Shown one piece after another: positions 40,381-51,556 of a stretch of 64,000 nucleotides of DNA. The position numbers were made by a program, and so were the translations under genes. Position 1 is the stretch's first letter. The number at the start of each line of letters is the position of its first letter. Below the pieces are notes generated by a model that did no database searches, had not been told where the DNA came from, and worked only from the letters and a program-made list of their open reading frames with translations. Source of the DNA: Phaeodactylum tricornutum CCAP 1055/1 (taxonomy: Eukaryota > Bacillariophyta > Bacillariophyceae > Surirellales > Neidiaceae). Where the stretch lies: positions 573,667-637,666 of the forward strand of contig NC_011669.1 of NCBI RefSeq assembly GCF_000150955.2, read 5' to 3'.

Positions 40381-41230
40381 ATAACGCCCACCTTTGTTTA
40401 CCACACACTGTCATAATAGCAATCCGTCCTCGGTTGTGCTTTCATAGTACTCCGTAACACTTGAAATCAACTTGCCTTTTGTCTTGGATTGTGATTGCCA
40501 TACAGATGAAGAAACAACAAAATTCTTTGCCATTGTATATTGCAATGCTTTGCACTGGCAAGTTTCCTCTTACATTCTGTCACACAAGCGTCACAAAAGG
40601 AGCAGTAGAATCCATGGTTTTAAAAAGGAATAGAAAGCCCAAGATTCTAGTGAGGGAAAAGCCAGTCAATACCTGGCCCCATAGAGCCATTGTCACCACT
40701 TTTTCTGAGGTGTTGCTAACATAAGAGACATTTCTGTCAAAAGTAACACCCACAACAAAGTTGAGAAGCTTTGGTTTTCATACTGTCTTAAGCATTCACC
40801 CCAACCAAGAGCCTCAAGTGAAGAATATGCACCGCAATTGCTTGGTTGGGATGCTGGAGAACAAAAGCACATTATTCCTATTAGAAGATTTCCCACTGGT
40901 GAGAAATGTGGTTGTTGTTACCTACAACTTGCACACACCTGTAAAGCTGTGTTTTTCGCATAGAGATTAACTGTAAACCCCATATTGTAAATATGAGTGT
41001 TCTTAATGAACTAGTTTCGTGCGTCTGTCCTTTCCTACAAGATATTGTTGAGCAAAGCGTTGTACGCTATAAGAAAACCCCTAAAGCTGCAAAAGGGGTT
41101 TGATAGCCCTAACTGTAAGTCTCCTGCTCAAGTCTATAATTTTTATCTTTTACGTCTTTTACATGCCTACAACAGTATCTAAAATCCTTTGGTTCCTTTA
41201 GGACAATTCTAGCCCGTTATTGTTGAAGTT

Positions 41231-42170
41231 TCATACTATTGGGCTTGACGGTGCCACTTCTCCGGATGCCACAATCGAGGCCACTGAAGTTAGAGGCTCA
41301 AGATCGGCAACTAAATCGTGTGTTTGCCGTGGATAGACCAAACAAAGAACTCCCTGGATCAAACCCAAAGAAAGACCAATAACATTGGGAAGGATTATAA
41401 CGGGATCTCTTCGGGAAAGACCGTACGCAATCCAAAAAGAAGTATTTGTCCAGTTCATGAACATTGTCCGCAAATGAATAGATTCCGAATTTCGCTCCGT
41501 TATCACTTGTTGCAAAGTCTGAAGAGGTGCACCATAAAAGAAAATGAGATTGGCGTTCACAACCACACCAACAACAGCGGCCGCGTCATCTTTGGAAAAC
41601 CATCCAACGTAGGTTGCAACGACAGCCCATCCAGCAAGTATCCGGAGGAGTGCTCGCTCTTGCGGTGCCACTACCAATTCCTCTTCTGACTGAAATAAAC
41701 CAGGAACTTCATCTAGGCCTTCTTGTGATTCTGTTCGAGAACTAGCATCCCAATGTTCCTGACTAGGCCGTTGGTGTTGATGTGCTTTTTGACTTTCGTG
41801 AATGTCCAAATACTGCAGCTTGGCAGCCCCCATATTGAGCCAAATCGACAGAATGAGACCAGGGAGATTGCCTGCTACAACGTACGGATCTCGCGTATAA
41901 TATCCATAAATCACCCATCCCAAGCAATTTCCTGTTTGCATTGTCCACGGAAATGGATTCAAAGGACCAAGAGAACCTTTCAGCAGAGCTTGCCGCAAGT
42001 CTCGAACCGGAGCTGCCATAATCAGAATTCTGTGAGAATTGCTGGTTGTCGAACACTTCATACAGCCTTTCAACCTCTGATAGCTCCTTACCGGCAAACA
42101 TGGCCGACGCCATTACCACACCCATGCTTGGGCAAACATATTTCAAAAAGATTTCGCCAAGATTTGGCAT
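41231..42170 (-). CDS. SWEET-type sugar transporter (MtN3/saliva family)
   Basis: SWEETs are bidirectional sugar uniporters. Exon 1 is 42170-42092 and exon 2 is 42012-41231; the 79-nt intron runs from GTAAGG to GGCAG, and the product is 286 residues. The start ATG 42170 opens directly into the first helix (MPNLGEIFLKYVCPSMGVVM). Each half carries an MtN3 repeat. The first has NPFPWTMQTGNCLGWVIYGY and NLPGLILSIWL. The second has LQTLQQVITERNSESIHLRT, NWTNTSFWIAYG and LPNVIGLSLGLIQGVLCLVY. The conserved Pro and Asn of each repeat are present. The loop between halves is long and polar (about 50 residues, SQEHWDASSRTESQEG). The substrate and the membrane (plasma, vacuole or plastid) cannot be read from the sequence. 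Confidence 0.92.
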
Positions 42171-42607
42171 CGTCAACGACGCAATGATGCAGCGATCCGA
42201 AAGCAATGTTGGCAACGGACTAGAGTGTTGTTTTTAAACCATGACATTTCCTCCGGTATGGTTGTTGCGTTTCGAGCGGCGGAGAGCACAACTCTCTTCG
42301 ATTTCATCGTGGATTGAAATTATGTGACACTCAGGCGACATAGTGTGGCTTAAATATTCCCCGGGATATAACGGAAACGATTGTAGTATTTACAGCTAAG
42401 GAAGTTGTCGTACACAACTGATGTCAAGGAATCTTCCATCGATGCATACACCGCTTTTTCCTTCGCTAATTCTTCGTCGAAAGACTACTGATAAGTGGAA
42501 TGAAAGTTGACCTTGCTATATATTAATGCGCAGTATGTGCAAACAGAAAATATGTACTGAAAGAAATGCACGGCGGGGCGGCTCTGAACAGTTGTAGACT
42601 TCCGTTC
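42171..42607. promoter_or_regulatory. spacer upstream of the SWEET gene
   Basis: About 440 bp holding the SWEET promoter and the permease 3' end. No element recognised. Confidence 0.45.
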
Positions 42608-44526
42608 TCAAGCCTCGGTTGCAATGTTTTCTTCGTCTACTACTGAATCCTGAGGAGCCACTTCTTCCACGTCGTCTTGCAAGGAAGGCGGCCCACCAAA
42701 ACAGCCGCCGCAGCAAAGCTCTCCAATATCGCCATGTCCTGGTTGATAGCCATTCGCCGGAGGATTTGGCATACGGCCACGGCTGACGTACTCTAAATAG
42801 CCGCAGTTCTTGAAGAGCTTGGCAAAGAAGAGAGGAAGCGAGTAAACTTTGACGTACTCTGGATCGTTGTTGACGTCGGCGTCCCGGACGTGCGCCCACG
42901 CAAGCAAACCGCGCTCCTTTGGTGTACCGGGAATGGTGTTGTCCAGAACAAAGGCCGCAATCAGTGCGATAATCATCGGGGAGCTGAACAACGCCAGTGC
43001 GATTTCGCCAGCGTTTGAATCTCCAAACGGATTCTCGCTTTGACCCGCAAAGTATCCCGCTGGACCAGCAATGGAAAGACTGTTGAAAATTGAAAAGCCG
43101 ATAATAAAAAGGTTTCTCTCACTGTTCAGATCAACGTACTGCAAGTTTGACAGACCAACCGCAACGATTAGCCCAAACACTACGCAGTAAATACCACCAA
43201 CCAAGGCCGATGGGAGACTGGCAAAAAGAGCCGCCACTTTACTGAATAGACCAACAATAATCATCGCAACTGCACCGCATTGGACGACAGCGCGGGAACC
43301 GACGCGGGTCAAGGAAATGGCACCAATGTTCTCCGAGTAGCTCGTGGTTCCTGCTCCAGCTCCGAACAACCCTGAAATCACCACACCTATACCTTCACCA
43401 GCTAGGCCGCGACTGCAGATATAGGCAAAAGGAGCAGAATTCAATCAGTTGCAAAAATCTCAAACAAAGAGCATAGATCAAAAAGCTTCACAAGTCACGA
43501 ACCTGATAATTCCGGGAGTTGGCGGGGGTGCTCCACATAATTTAGCACAGCTGTAGCAGTCACCGACCGATTCGATCATGCCAGCCAGCATTCCACCCAG
43601 CATAGGCACGATGGCGAAAGACTTGATTTTAGTGGACCCCACTGTCCAGGGTACGGGAAGCGGAACCAGGGCATATCGTCGAGTAAGTCACGCGTACTGT
43701 CAGTCCGGCAAGCACTTTCTTCACCCCAAACGTCAGACGCCGTCAGAATGGCGGCAAAGCTCCAGGTAATTGCGATCGCCAGAATGATGGGAAAGAGTGC
43801 GAAGACAGGATAGCCACCAATAAGGAACTTTTTCAAGTATTGCGAAAAAATAATTGACAACAACATTTGAATGAGGCCAACAGAAAAGCAGGTAGATACA
43901 TTGGTGAAGCCGACAGAATAGAGACCGAGTCCGATAGCCGTGATGACGGGTGCAATGGTAACGGGCGAAAGGTACTTGAGGATGGGTACAATCGCTCCAG
44001 AGTACCCAAGCGCCATTTGCACAATCCCTACCACAAAAATGGCTCCGGACAAAACCTGCATAGTTTCAAGGAAGCGCTCATTGTCGCCGACAATGGCCTG
44101 CAGAGAAGGATTGAAAATGACGGAGAAAGTTGGAGGGAGGTAGCTGAAGCTGCCACCTTGCACAATCGGCAGTCGATCACCTAGAGTCGTTTGGATCAAT
44201 GTATTGACACCAGAGACCACAAAAATAGTTGAAATGACTTCGGCTGTTTGCTTGGCCGTTGCTCCCATGGCGGGCGTCACAATTAGAGGAATGAGAACCG
44301 TCGCGCCCAGCATCGTAAGGAAGTGTTGGCATCCTAGGATTATACTCAAAGGCAAAGGTGGTACATCCGAGACGGTGTATTTCATACCATTAGCTTTAGC
44401 GCGATCCTCATGTGTCTCATAAACGAAGTTATTTCCTGACTTGTCAATGTCGTCGCTCGTTCCTTCGTCACTCACGTCGAGGCTGAGCGGAACGCCGGTA
44501 ATGCTTGAGATGTTGCCAGTCGCCAT
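42608..44526 (-). CDS. xanthine/uracil/ascorbate (NAT/NCS2) family permease, with one apparent frameshift
   Basis: Exon 1 is 44526-43503 and exon 2 is 43412-42608; the intron runs from GTTCGT to CTGCAG. The product would be about 609 residues with some 12-14 membrane helices. Family signatures include QHFLTMLGATVLIPLIV, the first-half motif GGSFSYLPPTFSVIF, and RGLAGEGIGVVISGLFGAGA then GTTSYSENIGAISLT in exon 2. The frame is conserved up to FRFPYPGQWG, then continues one base off as STKIKSFAIVPMLGGMLAGM and GDCYSCAKLCGAPPPTPG. The shift falls at a GGGG run (near 43640-43645) and equals one missing base. The whole rest of the gene is intact on both sides. A sequencing or consensus error is likelier than decay, but a true null allele is possible. 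These proteins take up uracil, xanthine or related bases with H+ or Na+. Confidence 0.88.
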
Positions 44527-45730
44527 TGAGAAAGAAATAAAAAGTCAATTCCTTCAATCAGAAAATGCTTCGCAGACAGGTTGTGAGAACGATTTCTCTT
44601 CCGTCAAAACCATTCCTTTCGCAGAAACATTGACTTACTTTGACTGTGAGTAGCACTTCGTATTTTGTAAGTTCTGGTTCTCAGTATCGCGTCGGAAGAT
44701 TTGGTGGTTGGGAAGAATGTGGGAGACTGTCAGCTGTCACTTCAAATTAGAAAGAATGTCAAAATTGCGATGTCGACTGCGTTCACAGTCAATATTTTAC
44801 CGTTGGATCGACAGATGCTCTTAACCGTATTTGTCTTTATTTGCTTAAGTAGAAACCAACAAGCAACCAATTAAAAGCGCTCTCTTTCGTGCGAGTACCG
44901 ATAGTCGCATCTTTCTCTCTCCCTTACCAATTTTAGTTAGACTTTACAGTTAAGAAAAGGAGCCCAAAAATCTTGTACCGATGATTTGATTGTGTGCAAT
45001 AATTGTTACGCCTCGCGAAACGACGACATATCAAAAGGCAAACACATCATGCAGAACCACGGTCTTTCTTGTCCTAAGCTTCGATGCACTTTCCCTTCTG
45101 CATACTACTGCCAGGGACATGTACTATTTGGCGATGAGATCGCAGCATTCCATTTGGTTCCTCGGACCCTTTGACGTGAACATCTGCTTGTTCTGAGACC
45201 GCTTGGTGTGGAGGTGGCCTTGTCCACAATTTCACCAAAGCCACTGTGGAATCGCTCTCAAGCAGGCCAGAATTGGTGCATGTACAAAGTTTATCCCTGT
45301 TGCTATCTTTTATGAAATTTTGTCCCTGTTGCTACCATTTATGCTGAACGGATTCTTGATTTTGCTCGACATCCTCCTCAGAAGCCCTCTTGACTTTGTA
45401 ATTTACTGCTTTATATAAATATTGCAGCTCTTCCATTTCTATATTTTCGTTGTCTACCTCTAGTCTTTTTTCTCTTCATTATAACATTTTCATGTGCATT
45501 TCTTGCCGAGTATTCTTTTGAGTAGCAGATCTCACTATTTTAACAGCTTGGAAGACAAATTCGACGGCAATATTTGCGCATAGTCCACTCTTCGAAATAC
45601 CGTAAAGCGTATGTAGAAGCTATCCTGTTACTGTTAGAGCGGTTACTGTCGATCTATATTGACGATAGGCCAGCGTCCCAAATTCAAAAAATTACCTTAC
45701 TGGCAAATGTGCGTTGCGGCGTTCGACATT
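44527..45730. promoter_or_regulatory. 1.2-kb spacer upstream of the permease
   Basis: No gene recognised. Three copies of the recurrent motif lie at 44641-44649 (TGACTGTGA, 115 bp before the permease start), 44784-44792 and 44944-44952 (both inverted). A short imperfect repeat, TCCCTGTTGCTA, occurs twice near 45294 and 45331. Confidence 0.5.
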
Positions 45731-47989
45731 TTATCCATTCAAATGCTGAGCCAGCTTCTTGTTGTTTTCCTTGCGAGTGTGCATTTTGAAATCCATAATA
45801 TCTCCGGTATACTTGACAACCTTCTTGTGATCGCAAACATATATCTGCTCGGCACATTGCGATATCAAGCGCATATCGTGACTAGGGGACAAAAGGAATA
45901 GGAGAACATTTGGTTAGTGCAGGCCGGCGCATCGCAAAGAAAGCAAATATGCAAGCAGACAATCCAAATCATTGGTAAACGATAATCTTCTACGTACCTG
46001 ATCATCAAAACACCACCCTTGAACTTGTTCAAACATCGTGCCAGCGCATCAATGCTTTCCATATCCAATGGGTTTGTCGGTTCGTCTAGCAGCAACAAGT
46101 GCGGCTTTTCATGGGCAATAATTGCAAAGACGATTCGTGCCTTTTGGCCAGCTGACAACTGGTTCATCACCTGCGATTGCTGGTCCCCCGAACACCCGTA
46201 ACGTCCCAAAAGCGGACGGATTTTTTCAATGGGCTGTTCCGGCATGACTTTTTGCTTGAAAAAGTCGAGTGGAGTCATCGTCAAATCAAGCTTTTCTTCA
46301 AAATGCTGAGTGAAGCGAGAAATCTTAAGGTGCGTATTGCGCTTCACTGCCCCCTTAGTCGGATTAAGTTCACCCGTCATTAGTTTGACCAACGTTGTCT
46401 TTCCCGCACCGTTGGGCCCCACCAAGGCAACGCGCGTCTGCAAATCTACCCCAAAATCTACCTTGCTGTAGAGCTCGACACTATTGGGGTAGTTGAAACT
46501 GACATTCTCGATCGACAAAACCGGGACGGGGAGCTCTCCCGCATCAGGAAATGTCCAATCCCATTCTGGATCCATTTCGGGCAGCGTAGTCAAACCGGCT
46601 TCCAGCTTTTTCTGAAGCAATTTTTCGCGCGCCTGTGCTTGCCGAACCATCTTGACGGTACCGTGACCGAATCTAGCAATAAAATCTTTGATTTCAGCGA
46701 TATCACGTTGCTCAGCTTCGTATTGACGAATTTGCACCATATCTTGATCCCGACGCGTCTGCACGTATGTGTCGTAATTTCCACTATAGTACCGCAGCTT
46801 TTTGTACGTCATATCGAGGCGAACGATGTTTGTGCAGACACTATTCATGAAATCTTGACTGTGGCAGACGAAAAACAGAATTTTGTCCCAGTTCGACAGA
46901 TATTCTTCCAACCATAACACAGCATCCTGGAGGAAATAGAATGAGAAGGTGAACATTTCAGAGATTGTTGGCTTTCAATCAGCCCAAAAACGTTGAAAAA
47001 CGTACCATATCTAAATGGTTGGTCGGCTCATCGAGGAGCAAGAATTCGGGCTGAAGAAAGAGAGCACGGGCCAAGGCAACGCGCATGCGCCATCCTCCAC
47101 TGAATTCCCGAGTCTTCATATGTTGCATGGTCTTGGTGAATCCTAAACCGTGCAGAATAGTTGTGGCGCGAGCTTCGGCCGAGCTCGCGTCCAACTGATC
47201 AAGACGGGCGTAAACTGTTTCGAGTGTCATTTGGATGGATGTCTGTTGCTCTTCATCGGCTTCTCCCATAGCCATGTTGAGAGCATCTGCTTGCTTTTCC
47301 AGGATGCCGACTTCGTCATTACTTTCCATGACTGCCTCCAGAGCCGTAATGTCATCGCGTGCTGGGTATTCACAATCCAAAAAGTAAATATCCAAAGAAT
47401 CCGGAATAGGGATAGCACGCGCAGCAATTGCCTTCATGATCGTGGATTTTCCGGAGCCATTGGGTCCAATGAATCCGTAACGGTTTCCGTAGTTGATGGT
47501 AATTTCTGTTTCCTCGATCAAAGGCTTTCCGTGAAAGGTGACCGTTACTCCCGACACGTTAATGTCTCGAGTATTCGCATGCAACACTCCTTTCTTACTT
47601 TCGTAGGTTACAATGATGTCATCGTCGGAAAGCTTGTCGAGGGCAGCTTCGCGCTTGGCATCCTTGTGAGCATCCAAGTCGAGAGCGTCTAAGTTCAGAG
47701 CGGGAGCCTCTTCCTTCTTTTCTTCAGCATCTTCCTTCTTGTCTTTTTTCCCTTCTTTTGGTTCCTTGGCTTTCTTTTTCGCTTCGCGAAGTGCCTTGGC
47801 ACGAGCTTTCTTCTCTTCCTTGGAGAGTTTCTTTTCGAAGAGCTCTTGTTCGCCTTCGCCCATGGCGGCTCCGCGGGTGTCGGCCGCCGCCAATGCATCC
47901 GTATCGACCGCTCCGTAGCCCGAATCTAGCTCCTTGGTGACGGCCATTTCAGCCGCCTTGGCACGTTTTTCGTTGTATCGTTGAGACAT
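45731..47989 (-). CDS. ABC-F family ATPase (ABCF2/Arb1-like)
   Basis: These soluble twin-ABC proteins act on ribosomes, in biogenesis or translation control, not in transport. Three exons, 47989-47006, 46926-45998 and 45881-45731, give 687 residues, with introns of 79 and 116 nt. The final exon is found by splicing MIS-HDMRLISQCAEQIYV, which restores the H-loop; reading through the intron loses it. The N-terminal 115 residues are Lys/Glu/Ala-rich. ABC1 has GPNGSGKST (near 173), FSGGWRMRVALARA (near 300) and LLLDEPTNHLD. The interdomain linker follows, with YSGNYDTYVQTRRDQ. ABC2 has GPNGAGKTT (near 496), LSAGQKARIVFA (near 579) and LLLLDEPTNPLD, where Pro replaces the usual His. The C-terminus is short and ends KKLAQHLNG. 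Confidence 0.93.
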
Positions 47990-48755
47990 GTTGGGTTTCT
48001 TCTCTTCTTGCTTTGCTCCGTATGTGGCTCGAAAATTCCCACAGCCAGTCGGAAAATGATGATGTCCGTCCGAGTCGAATCGAAGAGCCTGCGGCCGACT
48101 GTGCCGTGTACTGCGGGGCGCGGCTTGCCGGTGGGAAAACCGAAAATGTTCGTGGAAAACGCAAAACCGAAATGACGAAATGTCTGGGCAGCACGTTGGT
48201 TGGCTGCCTGTTTGCCAGTTTGTTCATTTACTTATGGTAGGTTATGGGATGATTTGCACCACGTCGTAAACCAGTGAGGTTTTTTAAGCGAGTATACGTT
48301 TCTTTGAGAACTAAACCCGGTTGTACCGTACATGCGTACGGTTCATCGCGACGTCGTGGCAAGTGCGTTTTGGGTGACGTTGGGAGTGCTTGAAAGGAGA
48401 ATGCTCGTCCGTCGTACGTAAATGACTGATAGCACATTTCGAATCCGCTGTATTGCCAGTGCATTGCATTAGCAGTACGAGAAAGGCGACCGGACTACCT
48501 AACTGTGAGTATAGTTGCTTGACGGTTTCTATTGCTAGATCTAGCGGTACATCTGCTATAAGTGTAAGAACGCTACTGCCTTTGTAAAATTAGGCCAGAA
48601 TTCATACTGTGCACGTTAAACTGGAAGTTTGATATTCCAGAGCATAGGCCTGAGTGCCAAAGTTTCAAAGCGCTTATAAGAAGCCTTGTCTTGTTCCTTT
48701 CCGTACCTTCCAAAAATTGTTTTGACTGTGAAGGGGGAATGCTACTGTGATCTAC
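47990..48755. promoter_or_regulatory. spacer upstream of the ABC-F gene
   Basis: About 770 bp with the ABC-F promoter side and the 3' end of the TLDc gene. The recurrent motif occurs as TGACTGTGA at 48723-48731, and a mixed form TAACTGTGA lies at 48500-48508. No gene seen. Confidence 0.45.
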
Positions 48756-49730
48756 CTACCAAGAAGCTCGCTGTTGTCCAACAGCTGCATTGCAGTATAC
48801 CTCTACTTCGAGGAGACTGACATCGCCCAGAACGGGCCATCGTGCGTCACCATCATAAGTAATCCCGGGCGACGCCTTGGCCTGACGTAGGTTACCAGCA
48901 TTGGTTGAAGTATTCTCCATATCGGGTCCGGCGAATCCACCCATTATAGCAGCTTTAGGTGGTCCAATCAGCAAGTCCGAGTTTCCAAAGCAGGGTCCAC
49001 CGGTAGCGTAGTCAAAAATGGCTGCGTTGCCGCCGGCCAAAACCGGAAACTTCGCGATCGCTGTCGCGGAAGTGCCCGACCATAAAAATGCGGACGACGA
49101 GTCGTAGTAGTCGTCGGTTGAACGCCATCCGTTCGGGTTGAACCCGCCAAAGGTTTTGCCCGACCGTGATCGGGCCACGACCACGGCTGAGCCCCGTCCG
49201 TCGACCTGGTTGTGAAAGTCGATGGCCGACCAACCGTCCCGGGACGCCTTATAAACACACGTGAGCCTCTTGTTCGCCAAAAAAGTTCCTTCCGTAATTC
49301 GATCGAGTATTACAGCGCTGGCCAACTGCTTCGGAACGAATATTTGGGAGTGGAGCCAGGCGAGCAACGCCAAAGCCGCAGCACCGGTTCCATATTTCAA
49401 ATCAATAGTCGTACTAAAACCAACGGTAGTACTCTCCATATCTGCATCCCATAAAGCCTCAAACAGGATGACATGGCGTATACATCGCGACAATTCCGGG
49501 CAAAAGCAGGAACTAGGAGACAGAGGCTGTGCCCTAGACGTTTCCTTCCGTCGACTGAACACCGTTATCGGAGATGAATGGAAAACCGTGAAAGCCTCAC
49601 CAGCATTTGTAGACAAGAAGAGAACGACGGTTGCAGTATGTACAAATGCAATCAATGCTCGCAGGATCGACATGGTAACCTCCGCCATACCAACGCCACC
49701 ACGACAGGTAAGTGCTTCCGACAAGTCCAT
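48756..49730 (-). CDS. TLDc-domain protein with a signal or plastid presequence
   Basis: The protein is up to 324 residues. ATG 49730 is the first start; a later in-frame ATG at 49673 (MSILRALIAFVHTATVVLF) would put a signal peptide at the very N-terminus and may be the true start. The hydrophobic stretch ends NAGEAF, and the F could be the plastid cleavage residue, although the context is weaker than ASAF. From about residue 140 comes a TLDc domain: RLTCVYKASRDGWSAIDFHN, ARSRSGKTFGGFNPNGW, NAAIFDYATGGPCFGNSDLL and the closing LLEVEVYC. TLDc proteins elsewhere counter oxidative stress and bind the V-ATPase in the cytosol, so an organellar or secreted form would be unusual. Motif copies lie at 49767 and 49878, just upstream. 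Confidence 0.85.
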   Translation of the reverse strand: MDLSEALTCRGGVGMAEVTMSILRALIAFVHTATVVLFLSTNAGEAFTVFHSSPITVFSRRKETSRAQPLSPSSCFCPELSRCIRHVILFEALWDADMESTTVGFSTTIDLKYGTGAAALALLAWLHSQIFVPKQLASAVILDRITEGTFLANKRLTCVYKASRDGWSAIDFHNQVDGRGSAVVVARSRSGKTFGGFNPNGWRSTDDYYDSSSAFLWSGTSATAIAKFPVLAGGNAAIFDYATGGPCFGNSDLLIGPPKAAIMGGFAGPDMENTSTNAGNLRQAKASPGITYDGDARWPVLGDVSLLEVEVYCNAAVGQQRASW

Positions 49731-50280
49731 CTAAGGAACGACAACGAAAGATACCAATTCAACACGTCACAGTCAAGCAGAAATGTCGGTACTTTACATT
49801 ACAGCTATGGGAAAATGAATTTGGGTTTGAACATATTGAAAATTTAAACCTTAGCTTTGTAATTTGTTCTACGCAAATGACTGTGACACGAGGAAGATCC
49901 TCATAGCACAGTCCTCCTTCGGCGCACGAACTTTGATAAGATCACCGTCTGCTTTGTCTCCTGTTGAATGAAAGTGAAACACTTCGCTGCGTTGGTTTCT
50001 CTTCTCTCCCTTCGAAACAATCCTAGAAACGAGGTTTCCGGCCTCTCCGTCGCTCCACTCGGGATACAGCTTATATTTTAGAGCTTTTGACTGTAACTGC
50101 AAAGGGAGTCCCAGGTAATTCGTTTGGGTTCCCTTCCGTTCGGTACATAGCATACATCATCGAGAGCTTTGCTTCCAACTAATTGCTTCCGTCATCAACC
50201 TTTGCCTCCCAAGGAAACAACTCCCGTAGTTGACTAAGGGATTGGCGACAGAGATATTGTGGCCATCCAATTTCTTGACG
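49731..50280. promoter_or_regulatory. divergent promoter region, TLDc and SLP-2 genes
   Basis: 550 bp. Contains TCACAGTCA at 49767-49775, 37 bp before the TLDc start, TGACTGTGA at 49878-49886, and a mixed form TGACTGTAA at 50088-50096. Confidence 0.5.
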
Positions 50281-51438
50281 ATGATGCACTCATCTCGCTC
50301 CTTATCAGCTGTAGCGCCCCGACTCCTGCTGACGCCGCAGACTTCAGCAATCACGCGAGCCTTTAGTTCCTACATGTTCGATGGCTTGGGCGGTGCCGGG
50401 GGCGGTGGAAACCCTTGGCAGTGGCCAGTTACAAAATCCAACACCATCTTGAATATTGTTCCCCAAGGACACAAGTACATTGTGGAACGCTTCGGAAAGC
50501 TTCACAGTATTCAAGACTCTGGCCTCTTCATCGCAATCCCCTATGTGGACACCATTTCCTACGTCGTCGATATTCGCGAACGCGCCATTGATATACCACC
50601 ACAGGCTGCCATCACCCGGGACAACGTGTCTGTTGAAGTGTCCGGAAACCTCTTTGTCCGCTTCATGGATCCCGAAAAGGCCGCATACGGTGCTCTCAAT
50701 CCATTGTATTCTGTTTCGCAGCACGCACAATCCACGATGCGGTCGGCGATTGGAGAAATGGAGCTCGATGAAATCTTGCACGGTCGGGCCCGTCTCAACG
50801 CCCTCATCAAGGGGTCGCTACAGGAAGCTTCCGAACCCTGGGGACTGGAGATTAGGCGGTACGAGATCACCGAAATCACACCCGATACGCAGATTCGTAT
50901 TGCCATGGATAAACAAGCAGCGGCGGAGCGTGATCGGCGAGAACAGGTTCTGCGAGCCGAGGGGGCCAAGCGACGGGCCGAACTGGAATCAGAAGGAGTA
51001 AAGATTAGTTTAACCAACGAATCTGAAGGTAACCTCATTAAAGTGCGCAACGAAGCGGAAGCAGAAAAAACACGGATCCTGTTGGAGGCTGAAGCCAACG
51101 CACAAGCCATTCGCTGGACATCACAAGCTCAAGCTGATGCGCTGAAACAGATTGCGCAGGAATTGCTCAAACCGGGTGGTAGCGAAGCAGCACGGTTGGC
51201 CTTAGCACGAGAGTATGTAGATATGTACGGCGAAATGGGCAAAGAATCGAACACCATTCTCTTCAATGAGCGACCGGCAGATGTGACGGCTTTGATGACT
51301 CAAGCCATGACGGCTATGAAAGTTGTAGGAGACGTGACAGACAAGAAACTTACGAGCAAGATTCTTACAGGAGAAGCAACAACAGGCACAGCCACTGGCG
51401 AAGAAACAGAAGAAATGCAACAGAAAAAATCGCAGTAG
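50281..51438 (+). CDS. stomatin-like protein 2 (mitochondrial SPFH/prohibitin-like)
   Basis: SLP-2 scaffolds cardiolipin-rich domains and proteases at the mitochondrial inner membrane. I start it at ATG 50281 (an adjacent ATG at 50284), giving 385 residues. The N-terminus is basic and Ser/Leu-rich (HSSRSLSAVAPRLLL), as in a mitochondrial presequence, and is followed by a Gly-rich stretch. The SPFH domain runs from about residue 60 to 230: NTILNIVPQGHKYIVERFGK, DTISYVVDIRERAIDIPPQ, ITRDNVSVEVSGNLFVRFMD, and SAIGEMELDEILHGRARLNA. A long Ala/Glu-rich coiled coil follows (AAAERDRREQVLRAEGAKRR), then the family's C-terminal motif AREYVDMYGEMGKESNTILF. The gene is complete and single-exon. Confidence 0.94.
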   Translation: MMHSSRSLSAVAPRLLLTPQTSAITRAFSSYMFDGLGGAGGGGNPWQWPVTKSNTILNIVPQGHKYIVERFGKLHSIQDSGLFIAIPYVDTISYVVDIRERAIDIPPQAAITRDNVSVEVSGNLFVRFMDPEKAAYGALNPLYSVSQHAQSTMRSAIGEMELDEILHGRARLNALIKGSLQEASEPWGLEIRRYEITEITPDTQIRIAMDKQAAAERDRREQVLRAEGAKRRAELESEGVKISLTNESEGNLIKVRNEAEAEKTRILLEAEANAQAIRWTSQAQADALKQIAQELLKPGGSEAARLALAREYVDMYGEMGKESNTILFNERPADVTALMTQAMTAMKVVGDVTDKKLTSKILTGEATTGTATGEETEEMQQKKSQ

Positions 51439-51556
51439 TTATAAATGTTATAAGTTTCGTTAGCTGGGCAACGTCTCCAACTGGCCTAAACGTACCAGAA
51501 AGGAACTCTACACGCTGGTGATACAGCGTGGAAGCGCTATTGGCAGTTGACGCCAA

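Larger units (their letters stand above)
39160..40385. mobile_element. possible remnant of a short element with direct terminal repeats
   Basis: Two direct repeats of about 150 bp (39163-39315 and 40223-40380) share long blocks such as CCGCTGTCTAACCCGTGGGG and GAGTTTTACAGTCCCTAAG and differ by scattered changes and small gaps. They bracket about 0.9 kb with no coding capacity. The layout fits an old, non-autonomous LTR-type element (TRIM-like), with diverged ends suggesting it is not recent; no family can be assigned. A simple segmental duplication is the alternative. Confidence 0.35.
38187..41230. other. 3-kb non-coding block with repeats
   Basis: No gene is recognisable in either strand. 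The left part (38187-38570) is the promoter side of the RedCAP-like gene. From about 38580 the base composition changes to AT-richer, repeat-laden sequence with two 150-bp direct repeats (listed separately). Two copies of the recurrent motif TAACTGTAA lie at 40968-40976 and 41110-41118. Confidence 0.5.

Noticed and set aside
44990-45420. Small plus-strand frames in the permease upstream spacer
   Set aside because: Overlapping in all frames, with no motif or conserved-looking text.
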